64,000 nucleotides of DNA from assembly GCF_029392815.1 (NCBI RefSeq), contig NZ_CP113942.1:1736001-1800000 (forward strand), given 5' to 3'. Positions 54,621-64,000 of the stretch are shown one piece after another (the first letter of the stretch is position 1; every line of letters begins with the position of its first letter). Origin of the DNA: Bifidobacterium sp. ESL0682 (GTDB lineage: Bacteria; Actinomycetota; Actinomycetes; Actinomycetales; Bifidobacteriaceae). A program made the translations under genes and the position numbers. The notes under the pieces are model-generated. The model saw only the letters and a list, made by a program, of their open reading frames with translations. It did no database searches and was not told where the DNA came from.

Positions 54621-56462
54621 ATGGGAAACGCCACGAAACCGCAGAATTCCAACCTTTCTGAATCAAGCTCACAACCAGTGCTCGCCGATGCCGCCAACGG
54701 CCTGAAGCTCTATAACACAGCCACGCACGAAGTGGCCGCATTCACGCCAATCGTGCCCGGCAAAGCGGGCATCTACGTCTGCGGCGCCACCGTGCAAAGT
54801 TCCCCTCATATCGGTCATATCCGTGCGGCCGTTGCGTTCGACATCGTCCATCGCTGGCTGCAAAAACTCGGCTATGACGTCACCTTCATCCGCAATGTCA
54901 CGGATATCGACGACAAAATCTTGGACAAGGCCGCTGCTGCAGGCCAGCAATGGTGGGCGCGCGCATATCACTATGAGCGCGAATTCACCCATGCTTACGA
55001 AACACTCGGCGTGCTCGCTCCGACTTACGAACCCCGTGCCACCGGCCATATCGGCGACATGGTCGACCTCATCCAGCGCCTAGTCGATCGCGGCCACGCC
55101 TACGTCATCACCGACGACGAAGGCAAACCGACCGGCAACGTGTTCTTCGACGTGGCGAGCTGGCCGCACTATGGCGAGCTGACGCACCAGAAGCAAACTG
55201 CGGAAGCTGATTCCACAGCGGCAGTAGCCGATGAAATGGGCCCGAGCGTTGACCAATCCGGTGATGACAAATACAACCCCGCCGATCCGGCCGACTATTC
55301 CCCCGACAAGCACGATCCTCGCGACTTCGCGCTCTGGAAGGCTTCGAAGGAAAGCGACCCCGAAACGGCACGTTGGAAGACCCCGTTCGGCACCGGCCGC
55401 CCGGGCTGGCATATTGAATGCTCGGCGATGAGCCATCGCTACCTCGACGGCATGTTCGACATCCACGGCGGCGGCCTCGACCTGCGCTTCCCCCATCATG
55501 AGAACGAGATGGCGCAGACGCGCGCAGCCGGCTACGACTCCGCGAACGTGTGGATGCACTCCGCGTGGGTGACGGCCAAGGGCGAGAAGATGTCGAAATC
55601 ACTGGGCAATGGACTTTCCGTGCCGAGCGTGCTCGCTGAAAACTCCGCTTGGGTGGTGCGTTATGCCTTGGGCGGCGTGCAATACCGCTCGATGCTGGAA
55701 TGGAGCGACCAGACACTTGCCGAGGCGAAGTCCGCCTACGAACGCATCAGTAATTTCATCGAACGCGCCGGCAAGGCGCTGGGCCCGGGTGAGCAGCCAA
55801 GCAGAAGCGAAGTCACTGCAGTTACCGCTGACCAACTGCCCACGGATTTCATTGACGCCATGAACGACGACATCAATGTCTCCGGTGCCACGGCGGCCAT
55901 TTTCACCGCCATTCGACGCGGCAACTCGCTCATTTCGGAACTCGAGGCGAAGCAGGCCGATGCTAATTTCTTCAGCGAAGCCGACATGGCCATTCTTACG
56001 GATGAATACCGTACGGTCCTTGATGAAGCCAACGACAGGTATTCGGATATCTCCAAAGAAGCCGTTCAAGAAGACGCGAAAGCCCGGTTCGCGCTCACAC
56101 ACGTCAACGTTTCGGCCGAGGTCATCGATGCACTCACCTCACGGGTTGCTCTGCGCGAAACCTTACTTTCGGTGCGTGCGATGCTCGATACCCTTGGTTT
56201 GGACCCGTTAGCCGAGCCTTGGAACAACGCAGCGTCAGCAAGCGGGGCCAACACCCAAAACGCCATCGGCAGCGCCGACGCCGAGGCCGAGCACCAGCTG
56301 CTGGATTCGATGATTCAGCACCAGCTCGATGCCCGTAATGCCGCTCGCAAGGCCAAGAACTTCGAAGTGGCCGACAAGATTCGCGACAGCCTAGGCGCGA
56401 TGGGCATCACCATCGAAGACAAACCCACCGGCTCCACCTGGAGCCTCAAGCAGGCCGAATAG
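54621..56462 (+). CDS. cysS: cysteinyl-tRNA synthetase
   Basis: The protein has 613 residues, a class I synthetase. The HIGH-type motif (SSPHIGHIRAAVAFDI) with the zinc Cys in VCGATV is near residue 50, WHIECSAMSHRYLDG near 258, HHENEMAQT near 292, and KMSKS in KGEKMSKSLGNGL near 322. An acidic insertion (about residues 195-230) and a long helical C-terminus make it larger than the usual 460-520 residues. No ribosome site precedes the ATG; a TATCCT box ends eight bases upstream, so the mRNA may be leaderless. The in-frame extension upstream is antisense to the amidotransferase gene and is rejected. Confidence 0.95.
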   Translation: MGNATKPQNSNLSESSSQPVLADAANGLKLYNTATHEVAAFTPIVPGKAGIYVCGATVQSSPHIGHIRAAVAFDIVHRWLQKLGYDVTFIRNVTDIDDKILDKAAAAGQQWWARAYHYEREFTHAYETLGVLAPTYEPRATGHIGDMVDLIQRLVDRGHAYVITDDEGKPTGNVFFDVASWPHYGELTHQKQTAEADSTAAVADEMGPSVDQSGDDKYNPADPADYSPDKHDPRDFALWKASKESDPETARWKTPFGTGRPGWHIECSAMSHRYLDGMFDIHGGGLDLRFPHHENEMAQTRAAGYDSANVWMHSAWVTAKGEKMSKSLGNGLSVPSVLAENSAWVVRYALGGVQYRSMLEWSDQTLAEAKSAYERISNFIERAGKALGPGEQPSRSEVTAVTADQLPTDFIDAMNDDINVSGATAAIFTAIRRGNSLISELEAKQADANFFSEADMAILTDEYRTVLDEANDRYSDISKEAVQEDAKARFALTHVNVSAEVIDALTSRVALRETLLSVRAMLDTLGLDPLAEPWNNAASASGANTQNAIGSADAEAEHQLLDSMIQHQLDARNAARKAKNFEVADKIRDSLGAMGITIEDKPTGSTWSLKQAE

Positions 56463-56513
56463 CACCACTTAGAAGCTATTCATATATAGTATATAGCCTT
56501 TGCCAATATCGCA

Positions 56514-56551
56514 TGGTGCTTGCGGAAGGAATGTTACTTCCGCAAGCACCA
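56514..56551. terminator. bidirectional terminator between cysS and lectin-like gene
   Basis: A perfect 15-bp stem (TGGTGCTTGCGGAAG at 56514 with 56537-56551) and an 8-base loop lie between two convergent genes. The T tract is weak on both sides. Confidence 0.8.
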
Positions 56552-56565
56552 ACTGGTTATAGCAG

Positions 56566-59063
56566 TTAGATTCCCATGACGCGACGGCGATGTGCCATAA
56601 GCCCCGAGACCAACAACCCCGCGGCAGAAACCATAATCATCGAAAGCCATCCCCAGCTGTTGCCTCCGGTGTTGGGCAAGCTCGATACAGCGACGTTCTT
56701 CATCAAATCATTGGTTTTGGTCACCGCCAAAGTATGCCCGGCAGCGCACCCGATGGTTACGGGAGTCGGAGAGAACACCGATGGCATCCAATGCCAGCCT
56801 TGCACAGCCGGCATGGCACCATTGTCTGCGATGGTCACTGTTGCGCCAACCGGCAAATAGAGCTCGCCACCTCCCGCAGCTTGAGGGCCATGCGCAGCGG
56901 AAGTGTCAATCTGCAGCGTTCCCGAATTACCGGCATAGTTCACCGTGTCGTCATTGGACAACGGCTCAGTTCCGTCCTGCGCAGCCGAGTCGGCAGTCAC
57001 CGGCAGTGCCGAAAATGAGCCGTCTTCCTGCTTCATGCAGTATTGGTAGGTGCCGTTCGGATAGCTCCAATTCACCGTATAGGTTTGCCCCGCAGGAACT
57101 AGCCCGCCTCCTCCAGGGTCATTGATGATCTGGATAATCTGCTTGACGTTGAAGGTGCCCATGCTGTTGATGGGGAATGCCAACGAGCTGGTGCCACTCA
57201 CTGGCTTCGCGGCTGTGGCCGTGGCCGTCGCCGTGTTGGTAATCTGCCCGTTGTCGACGTCATCGGCCGCGGTGACGATATGCGTGTTCGAACATTCGGT
57301 GGCATAACCAACATCTACTTCGGTCGCCCTGCAGTTCGCCGGATTGCCCCACCCGTCTTTGACGGACAACCCGGTCATCTTGTCGCGGCCAGGATTGGTG
57401 ACAATGTATTTATACGGTATCTTGTCGCCAATCTTGTAGCGCGCCTTGGCCGGCACGTTCTCCATTTCCGACCCATCCTGCATCAACAGGTTGAGATCGC
57501 CCAAAGGATTGATGCTGTTGGCCGACACCCCACGGATAAGGTGTGCGCCAGGCGTACCGTTCGAAGATGAGAAGCCCATCTTTGCTGACCTCGGCAACGG
57601 CGGCACCGGCAAATTGTTGATGACATGATTCGTCGTACCATCGTGCGCAACCATCGTCACATCCAACGTCTGCCGCCCGTGAGCGTCGGCCGGGGAAAGA
57701 ATGATGTCGACCTGCGTGCCGACCTCAGCGCTGCTCGTGGGTATACCGGTACTTAAAAACGGCGATTTGTCAGGAGTTTTTGTTCCATTGCTCGGCAAAA
57801 GATCACTCTGTGCAAGACGGCAATAGCCATTGGCCGCACTATCACGGACCCCTACCAGCGGATGTGGCTTCGTTCCGCGCAGATAGAATGAATTCAAGCC
57901 CCTTGATGGGTCTCGTTCAATGGAATTACGAGCATTGGTATCAGTGACCAGAGGATACCGGCTCGTATTGTTAGTGCTTTGTGGATCACATCTGACAGGC
58001 TTGTAACCCGCCACCGACTTCGTGGGATCGTTCGCGTTATACGCCACGTCATCAGGAATGTCGTATGCTCCGAAATTGCCGAACTGGTCGAACCCGATAC
58101 CCAATAAGGCATTGGGAATGCCGACATACCCCAGATGGCCGCCGTGCAACCCGGATTGCGTCAAGGTCTGGTCACTCTTCACCAGGAAGAACGAGATGCC
58201 GTCAGCGGTGCCGGTCATGTACATCTTGAAAGAGACGTGCAGGCCGTCGTAAATCGGTAGGGTTCTGTCGTATAACGCAGAGCCTACGCCGGAAGTCTTT
58301 TTATCGTATTTTTGCTGTTCTCATCAGTCAGCTGCAGGAAACCTCTGCCAACATTGCCCATCAACGCATAAGTGCCATCGGCCTTATGACAGGTCCCCAG
58401 CGTTCTCTGATTGATGGTTTTCGTTTTCGACGGATCATCTTTGTCGGTAATGGTGAGCGGTATGGTGTTGTCGCCGATATCATTGCCGTTTGCATCAACC
58501 GAAATCTTCTTCTTCGCCTGCGCCTGAGTGGTCAACGGCGTTCCACCTGTCATACACGCATCATCGAAAGCAAACCACCGTTTTTCGTCGAAGGGTTTGA
58601 CACCTGTGAAATCCTCCGCGCCAAGGAAGGTGTCGTCTCCGCTCTTCGATAATCCTTCACGCGCGATTTGTTTGCTGGATTCCGGCTTTGCAACAGGTTG
58701 CCGAGAAGAAATTGCGTCTGACGAGGGAGCGGCCTTTGTAACCGGCACACCGGTCTTAGACACATTGTTCTTGACCGCATCATTCTTGGACGTATCGGGT
58801 TTCACCGTCGGTTTGGAGGCCTGCGGAACAGCAGAGTTACGATTGTTGGGGTGACCTATTGGAGGGGTGTTGGCCGTACTCTCACCGGTCTCCGGATCCT
58901 TCGAAGTGGACGGGACCTTGCCCACAGATGTCGATGCCACTTCTACACCATTGGCCACATTTGTTGAAAACAGTAAAAGGCAGAGTCCCACCAACCAAGC
59001 CGTCGCCTGGTAAACCCTCCACACCACTTGATGTATGCTCGACTTTCCCCGTGAGCATCTCAT
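56566..59063 (-). pseudogene. L-type-lectin-like LPXTG surface protein, one frame break
   Basis: Reading from ATG 59063 (GGAAGG upstream), the product has a signal peptide (ATAWLVGLCLLLFSTNVANG), a Ser/Lys/Pro-rich region, and a first part of a lectin-like domain ending at 58284. The next frame continues TSGVGSALYDRTLPIYDGLHVSF, then TGTADGISFFLVKSD and GYVGIPNALLGIGFDQFGNFGAYD, the core of bacterial legume-lectin-like domains. DUF11-like repeats and a sortase signal (LPNTGG, hydrophobic helix, HRRR tail) follow. One base is missing in the T5 run 58298-58302. Likely role: binding glycans on host or food surfaces while anchored to the wall. Confidence 0.83.
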
Positions 59064-59423
59064 ATTCTTCAACCTTCCCAAACCGCAGCGCTGCAAGGCC
59101 GACAACTCCGCCAGCCCATGAGATTTCCGTTTTCAGCATAAGTCGAATACAAATAAGACATGCCTAATTAGGCTAATTTTAATTTTATATCTAAATTATT
59201 AGTCTTCTAAAGTAATTTAGTTCATTATGCTATTTATTTTTCACATCGTCACTCTGCTGGCACATCGAATGCAAGCACATGAGAAGTCATCCCAGAAACA
59301 AGCAAATCAAAAACAGTAAGACACCACAGTGCACACGTTGCAATATTCCCCAGACCATTTCATACGACGCTTCTCACCGTTCAACGCTTCGTTTTCCTTA
59401 CGAACCGCTAGAATTAAGACATT
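59064..59423. other. divergent spacer before ffh
   Basis: An AT-rich left part (59130-59260) probably holds the promoter of the lectin-like gene. On the right, TAGAAT (59409-59414) is the likely -10 box of ffh. I see no gene here. Confidence 0.55.
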
Positions 59424-61088
59424 ATGGCAGCATTCAGTTCTTTGACAGACAAGCTCTCCAACGCGTTCAAGCACCTGAAGAGCAAAGGCAAACTAACCGA
59501 AGCGGATATCGACGGGACGATCCGCGAGATTCGCCGTGCGTTGCTCGACGCCGATGTGGCGCTCGACGTGGTGCGCTCCTTCACTTCCCGCGTGCGCGAA
59601 CGCGCGTTGGGCGAAGAGGTTTCGCAGGCGCTGAACCCAGCCCAGCAGGTGGTGAAGATTGTCAACGACGAGCTGACGCAGATTCTCGGTGCCGGCGTTG
59701 ACCGCCCGCTGAACTTCGCCAAGAATCCGCCGACCATCATCATGTTGGCTGGTCTTCAGGGCGCCGGCAAAACGACGCTGGCCGGCAAGCTCGGCTACTG
59801 GCTCAAGGACGCCGGTCACACTCCCCTGCTGGTCGCAGCCGATTTGCAGCGCCCGAACGCCGTCACCCAGCTGCAGGTGGTGGGCGAGCGCGCGGATGTA
59901 CCGGTTTACGCACCGGAAAAGGGCGTGCAGTCCGACGGCGGCGAGGCCGTCGCAGCTCCCGGCCAAATCACTGGCGACCCGGTGAAGGTCGCACAAGACT
60001 CGATTCAGTATGCCAAAGACAAGCTGTACGACACGGTCATTATCGATACCGCAGGTCGTTTGGGTGTCGACGAGGAGCTGATGAAGCAGGCTCGCGACAT
60101 CCGTGATGCCGTCAATCCCAACGAAATTCTCTTCGTTATCGACGCAATGATCGGCCAGGACGCGGTCCAGACCGCCGAAGCGTTCAACAAGGGCGTGGAC
60201 TTCACCGGCGTGGTGCTCTCCAAGCTCGATGGCGATGCCCGAGGTGGCGCAGCCCTTTCCGTCGCGTCGGTGACCGGCAAGCCGATCCTCTTCGTCTCCA
60301 ACGGTGAAGGTCTGAAGGACTTCGAGGTCTTCCACCCCGATCGCATGGCCTCCCGCATCCTCGATATGGGCGATATCCTCACCCTCATCGAACAGGCGCA
60401 GAAGGAATTTGATGAACAGGAGGCGCTGGAATCCGCCAAGAAGATGGCGAAGGGCACCTACGGCCTCGACGACTTCATGGAACAGCTCGAGCAGGTTCGC
60501 AAGCTCGGCTCGATGAAAAGCCTGCTGGGCATGATTCCAGGCATGGCCGCACACCGTAAAGAGCTTGAAGCCCTCGACGAGCACGAGATCGACCGCACCG
60601 AAGCCATCATCCACTCGATGACTCCGGCCGAACGCCGTGACCCCTCCATCATCGATGGCTCCCGTCGAGCCCGCATCGCCTACGGTTCCGGCAACACGGT
60701 TTCCTCCGTCAACGGTCTGCTGCAACGCTTTGAACAGGCGGCCAAGATGATGAAGCGCATGACCAACAAGGTCGGTGGCGGCATCCCCGGCATGGGTGGC
60801 CCTGCAATGGGCGGCGGCTTCGGCGGCAAAAAGGGCAAGAAAGGCAAGAAGAAGGGCAAGTCCAAGTCGGGCAACCCGATGAAGCGCGAGGCCGAAGAAA
60901 AGGCATTGCGCGACAAGCTCGCCGGCAAGAAGAACTCTTCCGGCGGCTCGGCCTTCGCTAAGAAGCCGCAGAATCCCGCGCTTCCCGCAGGTCTGCAGGA
61001 GGCTATGGATGCGGCTGGCACCGACGAAAACGGCACCCCGAACCTTCCGCCAAACTTCGGCGGCGGTCTCTCCGGACTGCTCGGCTGA
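59424..61088 (+). CDS. ffh: signal recognition particle protein
   Basis: The protein has 554 residues. It binds signal peptides of nascent membrane and secreted proteins together with 4.5S RNA and hands them to FtsY. The N domain is followed by the GTPase G domain: GLQGAGKTTLAGKLG near residue 112, DTAGRLGVDEEL near 210, and SKLDGDARGG near 268. The methionine-rich M domain has SMKSLLGMIPGM and GMGGPAMGG, and the Lys/Gly-rich C-terminus is longer than usual. The ATG lies nine bases after TAGAAT with no ribosome site, so a leaderless mRNA is likely. Confidence 0.97.
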   Translation: MAAFSSLTDKLSNAFKHLKSKGKLTEADIDGTIREIRRALLDADVALDVVRSFTSRVRERALGEEVSQALNPAQQVVKIVNDELTQILGAGVDRPLNFAKNPPTIIMLAGLQGAGKTTLAGKLGYWLKDAGHTPLLVAADLQRPNAVTQLQVVGERADVPVYAPEKGVQSDGGEAVAAPGQITGDPVKVAQDSIQYAKDKLYDTVIIDTAGRLGVDEELMKQARDIRDAVNPNEILFVIDAMIGQDAVQTAEAFNKGVDFTGVVLSKLDGDARGGAALSVASVTGKPILFVSNGEGLKDFEVFHPDRMASRILDMGDILTLIEQAQKEFDEQEALESAKKMAKGTYGLDDFMEQLEQVRKLGSMKSLLGMIPGMAAHRKELEALDEHEIDRTEAIIHSMTPAERRDPSIIDGSRRARIAYGSGNTVSSVNGLLQRFEQAAKMMKRMTNKVGGGIPGMGGPAMGGGFGGKKGKKGKKKGKSKSGNPMKREAEEKALRDKLAGKKNSSGGSAFAKKPQNPALPAGLQEAMDAAGTDENGTPNLPPNFGGGLSGLLG

Positions 61089-61112
61089 GCAGCTACTGAA
61101 GCATACTGACTC

Positions 61113-61169
61113 AATCGTGATGTACTAAACCTGCGATATCTTCATTTTCTAGGTTTGTGCATCACGATT
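61113..61169 (+). terminator. terminator-like hairpin after ffh
   Basis: AATCGTGATG (61113-61122) pairs with CATCACGATT (61160-61169), and inside it AAACCT pairs with AGGTTT, with small internal loops between. It lies just behind ffh; the T tract is poor. Confidence 0.55.
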
Positions 61170-61302
61170 CCATAAATATGTAAGGCGTAAGGATTTTCTT
61201 TACTCTTCTGCAAGAATCCTGACGCATCATTAAACGTCTCTCACCCGCTACAATTCATCCTGATCATCCCAATCATTCCGAGTCAAGGAAGTTAAGCTAT
61301 CC

Positions 61303-62376
61303 ATGGCAATCACGCTCTTCGCACTTCTGGGCCTCATCGCCTTGTGGTGGGCGTTGCGTTTCTTGCCAGCGGGCGTTGACAGACATCGTCCGTTGCCTTA
61401 TCTCATTGCGTTTGTCCGTTTTCTGTGGATACCTTCACTGGTCATTGCAGGCGTGGCTCTTCTCTCCCATCATTGGATTATCGCGGTTCTTGCCACAATC
61501 CTGACCGCGCTTACCGGCATATTTGCCTCACCTTGGTATCGGAAAAGTCAGAATGTCCCGGCAGCACGAGACCAGACACAGCAACCGTTGCAAGACAAGG
61601 GAAATCGGGACAACGGCACTGCCTACACGGTCATGACGTTGAATTGCCGGTACGGTCGTGCCGATCCGAAGGCCATCGTCGCCGCCGCGCGTAGCAATGA
61701 CGTATCGATATTGGCTCTGCAGGAACTCAGCCGCGACCTCGTTGCCGAACTCAAGCAAGCAGGAATAGGAAGTCTTCTCCCATACTGCCAGCTCGGTAAA
61801 GCGCAGGAAAGCGACAACGGCGGCTTCAACGGCATCTGGACCCGCGCCCAACCCGACATCCAGACGGAGAGCACCATCGATATTGCCGCAGCCGAAGTGC
61901 CACACTGCGAGGTCAACGGAATAGCAATTTACAGCGCTCATCCCAAATCCCCCATGCGTGGCTGCAAGGAATGGTCCCACGGCATTATCAGCCTGGGAAC
62001 GTTCTGCCAGCAAACCTCCAATAGTCTTGACATTTCTTCGACTGAGAAATCAGACGACGGAAGCGCGGTTGTCGACAAAATCTCGCAAAGCAACTCGACA
62101 ACAACTGCATCTGCGCCCGAAGCCATCGTCATGGGTGATCTCAACTCGAACTTGGATCATCCAAGCTTCCGCAAACTGCTTGACTCAGGATTCCAAGATG
62201 CCGGGCTCGGCGCCTCGCATCGCGATGCAGCCAGCTTCCCTCAATGGCTCCCCTGGCCTCGCCTTGAGCTCGACCACATCCTTGTCACTTCCGGACTTTC
62301 CACGGCGAACGTACGCACTCTCGTCATTCCCGGCAGCGACCATCTTGCATTGCTCGCCCAACTTCATCGTGCCTGA
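61303..62376 (+). CDS. endonuclease/exonuclease/phosphatase-family membrane protein
   Basis: The protein has 357 residues. Three membrane segments fill the first 80 residues, then an EEP-fold domain faces one side of the membrane: TVMTLNCRYGRADPKAIV, VSILALQELSRDLV (catalytic Glu), IVMGDLNSNLDHPSF (Asp/Asn), WPRLELDHILVTSGL, and a final GSDHLALLAQL (His). A Ser/Thr-rich stretch near residues 230-265 looks inserted. Relatives act on nucleic acids, phosphoinositides or sphingomyelin; the substrate here is unknown. Confidence 0.85.
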   Translation: MAITLFALLGLIALWWALRFLPAGVDRHRPLPYLIAFVRFLWIPSLVIAGVALLSHHWIIAVLATILTALTGIFASPWYRKSQNVPAARDQTQQPLQDKGNRDNGTAYTVMTLNCRYGRADPKAIVAAARSNDVSILALQELSRDLVAELKQAGIGSLLPYCQLGKAQESDNGGFNGIWTRAQPDIQTESTIDIAAAEVPHCEVNGIAIYSAHPKSPMRGCKEWSHGIISLGTFCQQTSNSLDISSTEKSDDGSAVVDKISQSNSTTTASAPEAIVMGDLNSNLDHPSFRKLLDSGFQDAGLGASHRDAASFPQWLPWPRLELDHILVTSGLSTANVRTLVIPGSDHLALLAQLHRA

Positions 62377-62659
62377 ACCACATTCGTTCACTCGCAGTAA
62401 AATCCAGAAAATAACTCAAGAACAATCCACCCGGTTTCCCACTGCTCAATCAACCAGACAAACTTACTCACATATGGGCTTCGAAGCCCAAAGCGACGTT
62501 CAGCAATAGACATTTTATAGAGATAAAACTAGTCATTCCTGATCTGTCTATTGACTTTCCCGATGAGTGTCCATATGCTGTCCCTTTGGTTGCTATATCG
62601 ACAGTTTGAACAGATACTAAAAGTACGAATTCAATGTCGAATGCAAAGAAGGATATATT

Positions 62660-62890
62660 ATGAACGAAACACAAAATGCAGACATTCAATTCAATATCTC
62701 CCTCAGCCAAGACCAGCTCGCCTTCATGAAACGAGCTGCAGCACTTGAGGAGAGGTCGGTGCAGGACTGGGCGACGGACAAGTTGCTCGAGGCCGCAGGT
62801 GAAGGCATCGACCAAGAGGTGACACTTCAGGAAGTCAACGAGGAATTCGATAAAATCCTCGCCACGTTCGAGGCCCCGGCCAACGCCTAA
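62660..62890 (+). CDS. DUF1778-like ribbon-helix-helix protein, orphan antitoxin-like
   Basis: The protein has 76 residues, with AGAAGGA upstream of the ATG. The N-terminal strand and helices (IQFNISLSQDQLAFMKRAAALEERSVQDWATDKLLEAA) resemble the DUF1778/TacA ribbon-helix-helix antitoxins. The C-terminus is acidic, as in toxin-binding tails. No acetyltransferase-type toxin gene follows; the next 220 bases hold only a terminator. It is probably a DNA-binding protein or a solitary antitoxin remnant. Confidence 0.65.
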   Translation: MNETQNADIQFNISLSQDQLAFMKRAAALEERSVQDWATDKLLEAAGEGIDQEVTLQEVNEEFDKILATFEAPANA

Positions 62891-63019
62891 CAACAAGTCG
62901 GCCAGTTGCCAGTATCTGATGCTGACGTTATGCAAGTTTTGATTTCGTTATGTAATCGTGCAACCACAAAATCACAGAAATCCGGTCAGGGCATAGCCAG
63001 CATACAATAATCGTTACAA

Positions 63020-63056
63020 AAAGCGGGAAACAGTTTATACGCCTGTTTCCCGCTTT
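63020..63056. terminator. terminator between DUF1778-like gene and dehydrogenase gene
   Basis: The 14-bp perfect stem AAAGCGGGAAACAG/CTGTTTCCCGCTTT (63020-63033 with 63043-63056) has a 9-base loop. A/T at the stem base supports termination in both directions between convergent genes. Confidence 0.88.
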
Positions 63057-63112
63057 CGCATATCTGAGTCTAGAATGCCTGTCTCTCAAGCATTTCGAAG
63101 CACATTCAGACG

Positions 63113-64000
63113 TCAGTCTTTATCGCGGGCAAGCGCCTCGAGCAGCTGGTCATCGCGTGATTGGATGGTTTGCGCAGCCTGCTCGCCTTGCCAGTCGTAG
63201 AAGCCCTTACCGCTCTTCGAGCCCAGTTCGCCGGCATCTACCTTCGCTTTCAAGACCTGGTCTTCGCCGGTCTCATTCGACAAATCCTCATAAAGATACT
63301 TAGAAATATTGTCGAACACATCAAGACCACCGAGGTCGGCGCTGGCAATCGGGCCAAGAATGGCCCAACGACGGCCGAGGCTGTATTTGACGATGTCGTC
63401 GACGGCCTCGGGGGTGGCGATGCCGCGCTTGACAATGTTCAGGCATTCGCGGATAACCGCAAGCTGGATGCGGTTGCCGACGAAACCGAGCGATTCGGTC
63501 TTGAGCGGCACGGCATGCTTGCCGATATGGTTCATCAGCTCGACGGTGACATCGACGGTTTCCTGGTCGGTCTTCTCGCCGGGAACGACTTCGACCAACG
63601 GCATGAGCTGAGCCGGGTTCCAGAAGTGAGCGACGACGAAACGCCCAGGATGTTCGAGTCCAGATGCAATCGCCGACGGGCTCAGGCCTGAGGTGTTGGT
63701 GGCGAGAATGGTCTGGTCGGAGACGATGCCTTCGACCTTCTTCCACACATCGTGCTTGACCTCAAGGTTTTCAAGCACCGATTCGATGATGAAATCGACA
63801 TCGGCGAGCGCCTCATAATCGGTGGTCATGGCGATGCGGCCGAGCACCGCGTCCCGATCCTCGACCTTAACCATGCCAGCCTTGATGAACGTGTCAAGAT
63901 CGCGCTCGATCAGCTCGCGGCCACGGTCCAGCGCCGGTTGCGCCGTGTCGACCACGGTCACGTCGTAGCCATTCATCGCGAACTGCAACGCCGTGGCATG
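63113..64000 (-). CDS. 3-hydroxyacyl-CoA dehydrogenase family protein, 5' end cut by window edge
   Basis: About 295 residues are visible; the frame is open to the window edge, and the N-terminal glycine loop of the NAD fold begins beyond it (visible start ATALQFAMNGYDVTVVD). Motifs include DFIIESVLENLEVKHDVWKKVE, ILATNTSGLSPSAIASGLEHPGRFVVAHFWNPAQLMPLVEVVPG with the catalytic His/Glu region, and ESLGFVGNRIQLAVIRECLNIV. The C-terminal domain ends GSKSGKGFYDWQG. It oxidises 3-hydroxyacyl-CoA (3-hydroxybutyryl-CoA type) with NAD, though some members act on L-gulonate. No partner genes of fatty-acid metabolism are in the window. Confidence 0.88.
   Translation of the reverse strand, partial: HATALQFAMNGYDVTVVDTAQPALDRGRELIERDLDTFIKAGMVKVEDRDAVLGRIAMTTDYEALADVDFIIESVLENLEVKHDVWKKVEGIVSDQTILATNTSGLSPSAIASGLEHPGRFVVAHFWNPAQLMPLVEVVPGEKTDQETVDVTVELMNHIGKHAVPLKTESLGFVGNRIQLAVIRECLNIVKRGIATPEAVDDIVKYSLGRRWAILGPIASADLGGLDVFDNISKYLYEDLSNETGEDQVLKAKVDAGELGSKSGKGFYDWQGEQAAQTIQSRDDQLLEALARDKD

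Noticed and set aside
62468..62935. 155-codon minus-strand frame over the DUF1778-like gene
   Set aside because: It is the antisense shadow of a well-supported short gene with its own ribosome site.

Overview
The window reads as a chromosomal segment of a high-GC Gram-positive bacterium, most likely a Bifidobacterium or close relative in the Bifidobacteriaceae. Supporting signs are the actinobacterial block coaD - coiled-coil gene - yceD - rpmF - rnc, a DUF3039 gene, sortase-type surface proteins, several probable leaderless mRNAs, and GC-rich codon use. This placement is inference from gene content; no 16S rRNA or other taxonomic marker is present.

Layout. 1-2.9 kb: a truncated LacI-family regulator with a likely operator, then rnhB, lepB and rplS, all on the minus strand. 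3.3-7.3 kb: a small ORF with a strong ribosome site and a NitT/TauT-type ABC importer (double permease plus an ATPase with an AAA-associated C-terminal domain). 7.3-12.8 kb: a DUF2207 membrane protein divergent from two tandem paralogous single-pass membrane proteins of unknown function. 12.9-17.6 kb: pgi, an acyltransferase and mannose-1-phosphate guanylyltransferase. 17.8-25.4 kb: tRNA-Thr, a LysR regulator facing a broken GAPDH gene, a truncated carboxymuconolactone decarboxylase-like gene, a MarR/MFS efflux pair, a RelE/HigB-type toxin-antitoxin locus with a split antitoxin, an aldo/keto reductase, a flavodoxin and tRNA-Leu. 25.7-28.8 kb: a BspA/DUF285-repeat surface protein whose frame is broken several times. 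29.3-40.7 kb: a complete citrate-fermentation cluster (citM, 2-hydroxycarboxylate transporter, citC, D, E, F, X, G) with divergent citI and an AEC-family transporter, arranged as in lactic acid bacteria. 40.8-64 kb: mainly housekeeping genes (rdgB, rph, pncB with a structured leader, coaD, yceD, rpmF, rnc, ilvBN, an ABC-F ATPase, cysS, ffh), an L-type-lectin-like LPXTG surface protein and the 3' part of a 3-hydroxyacyl-CoA dehydrogenase gene.

How the genes work together. The cit cluster gives citrate uptake, assembly of the citrate lyase prosthetic group (CitG, CitX), ligase activation (CitC), cleavage to acetate and oxaloacetate (CitDEF), and decarboxylation of oxaloacetate to pyruvate (malic-enzyme-type CitM), under the SorC-type activator CitI. 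The two repeat- or lectin-bearing surface proteins suggest host or food-matrix adhesion.

Caution. At least eight genes are interrupted by small frame changes. Six breaks sit at short homopolymers (C4, C4, A6, A5, T5, T5) and fit loss of one base. One lies in gap just before the catalytic cysteine. The pattern favours homopolymer under-calling in the assembly over a cluster of real pseudogenes, but the sequence alone cannot settle this.
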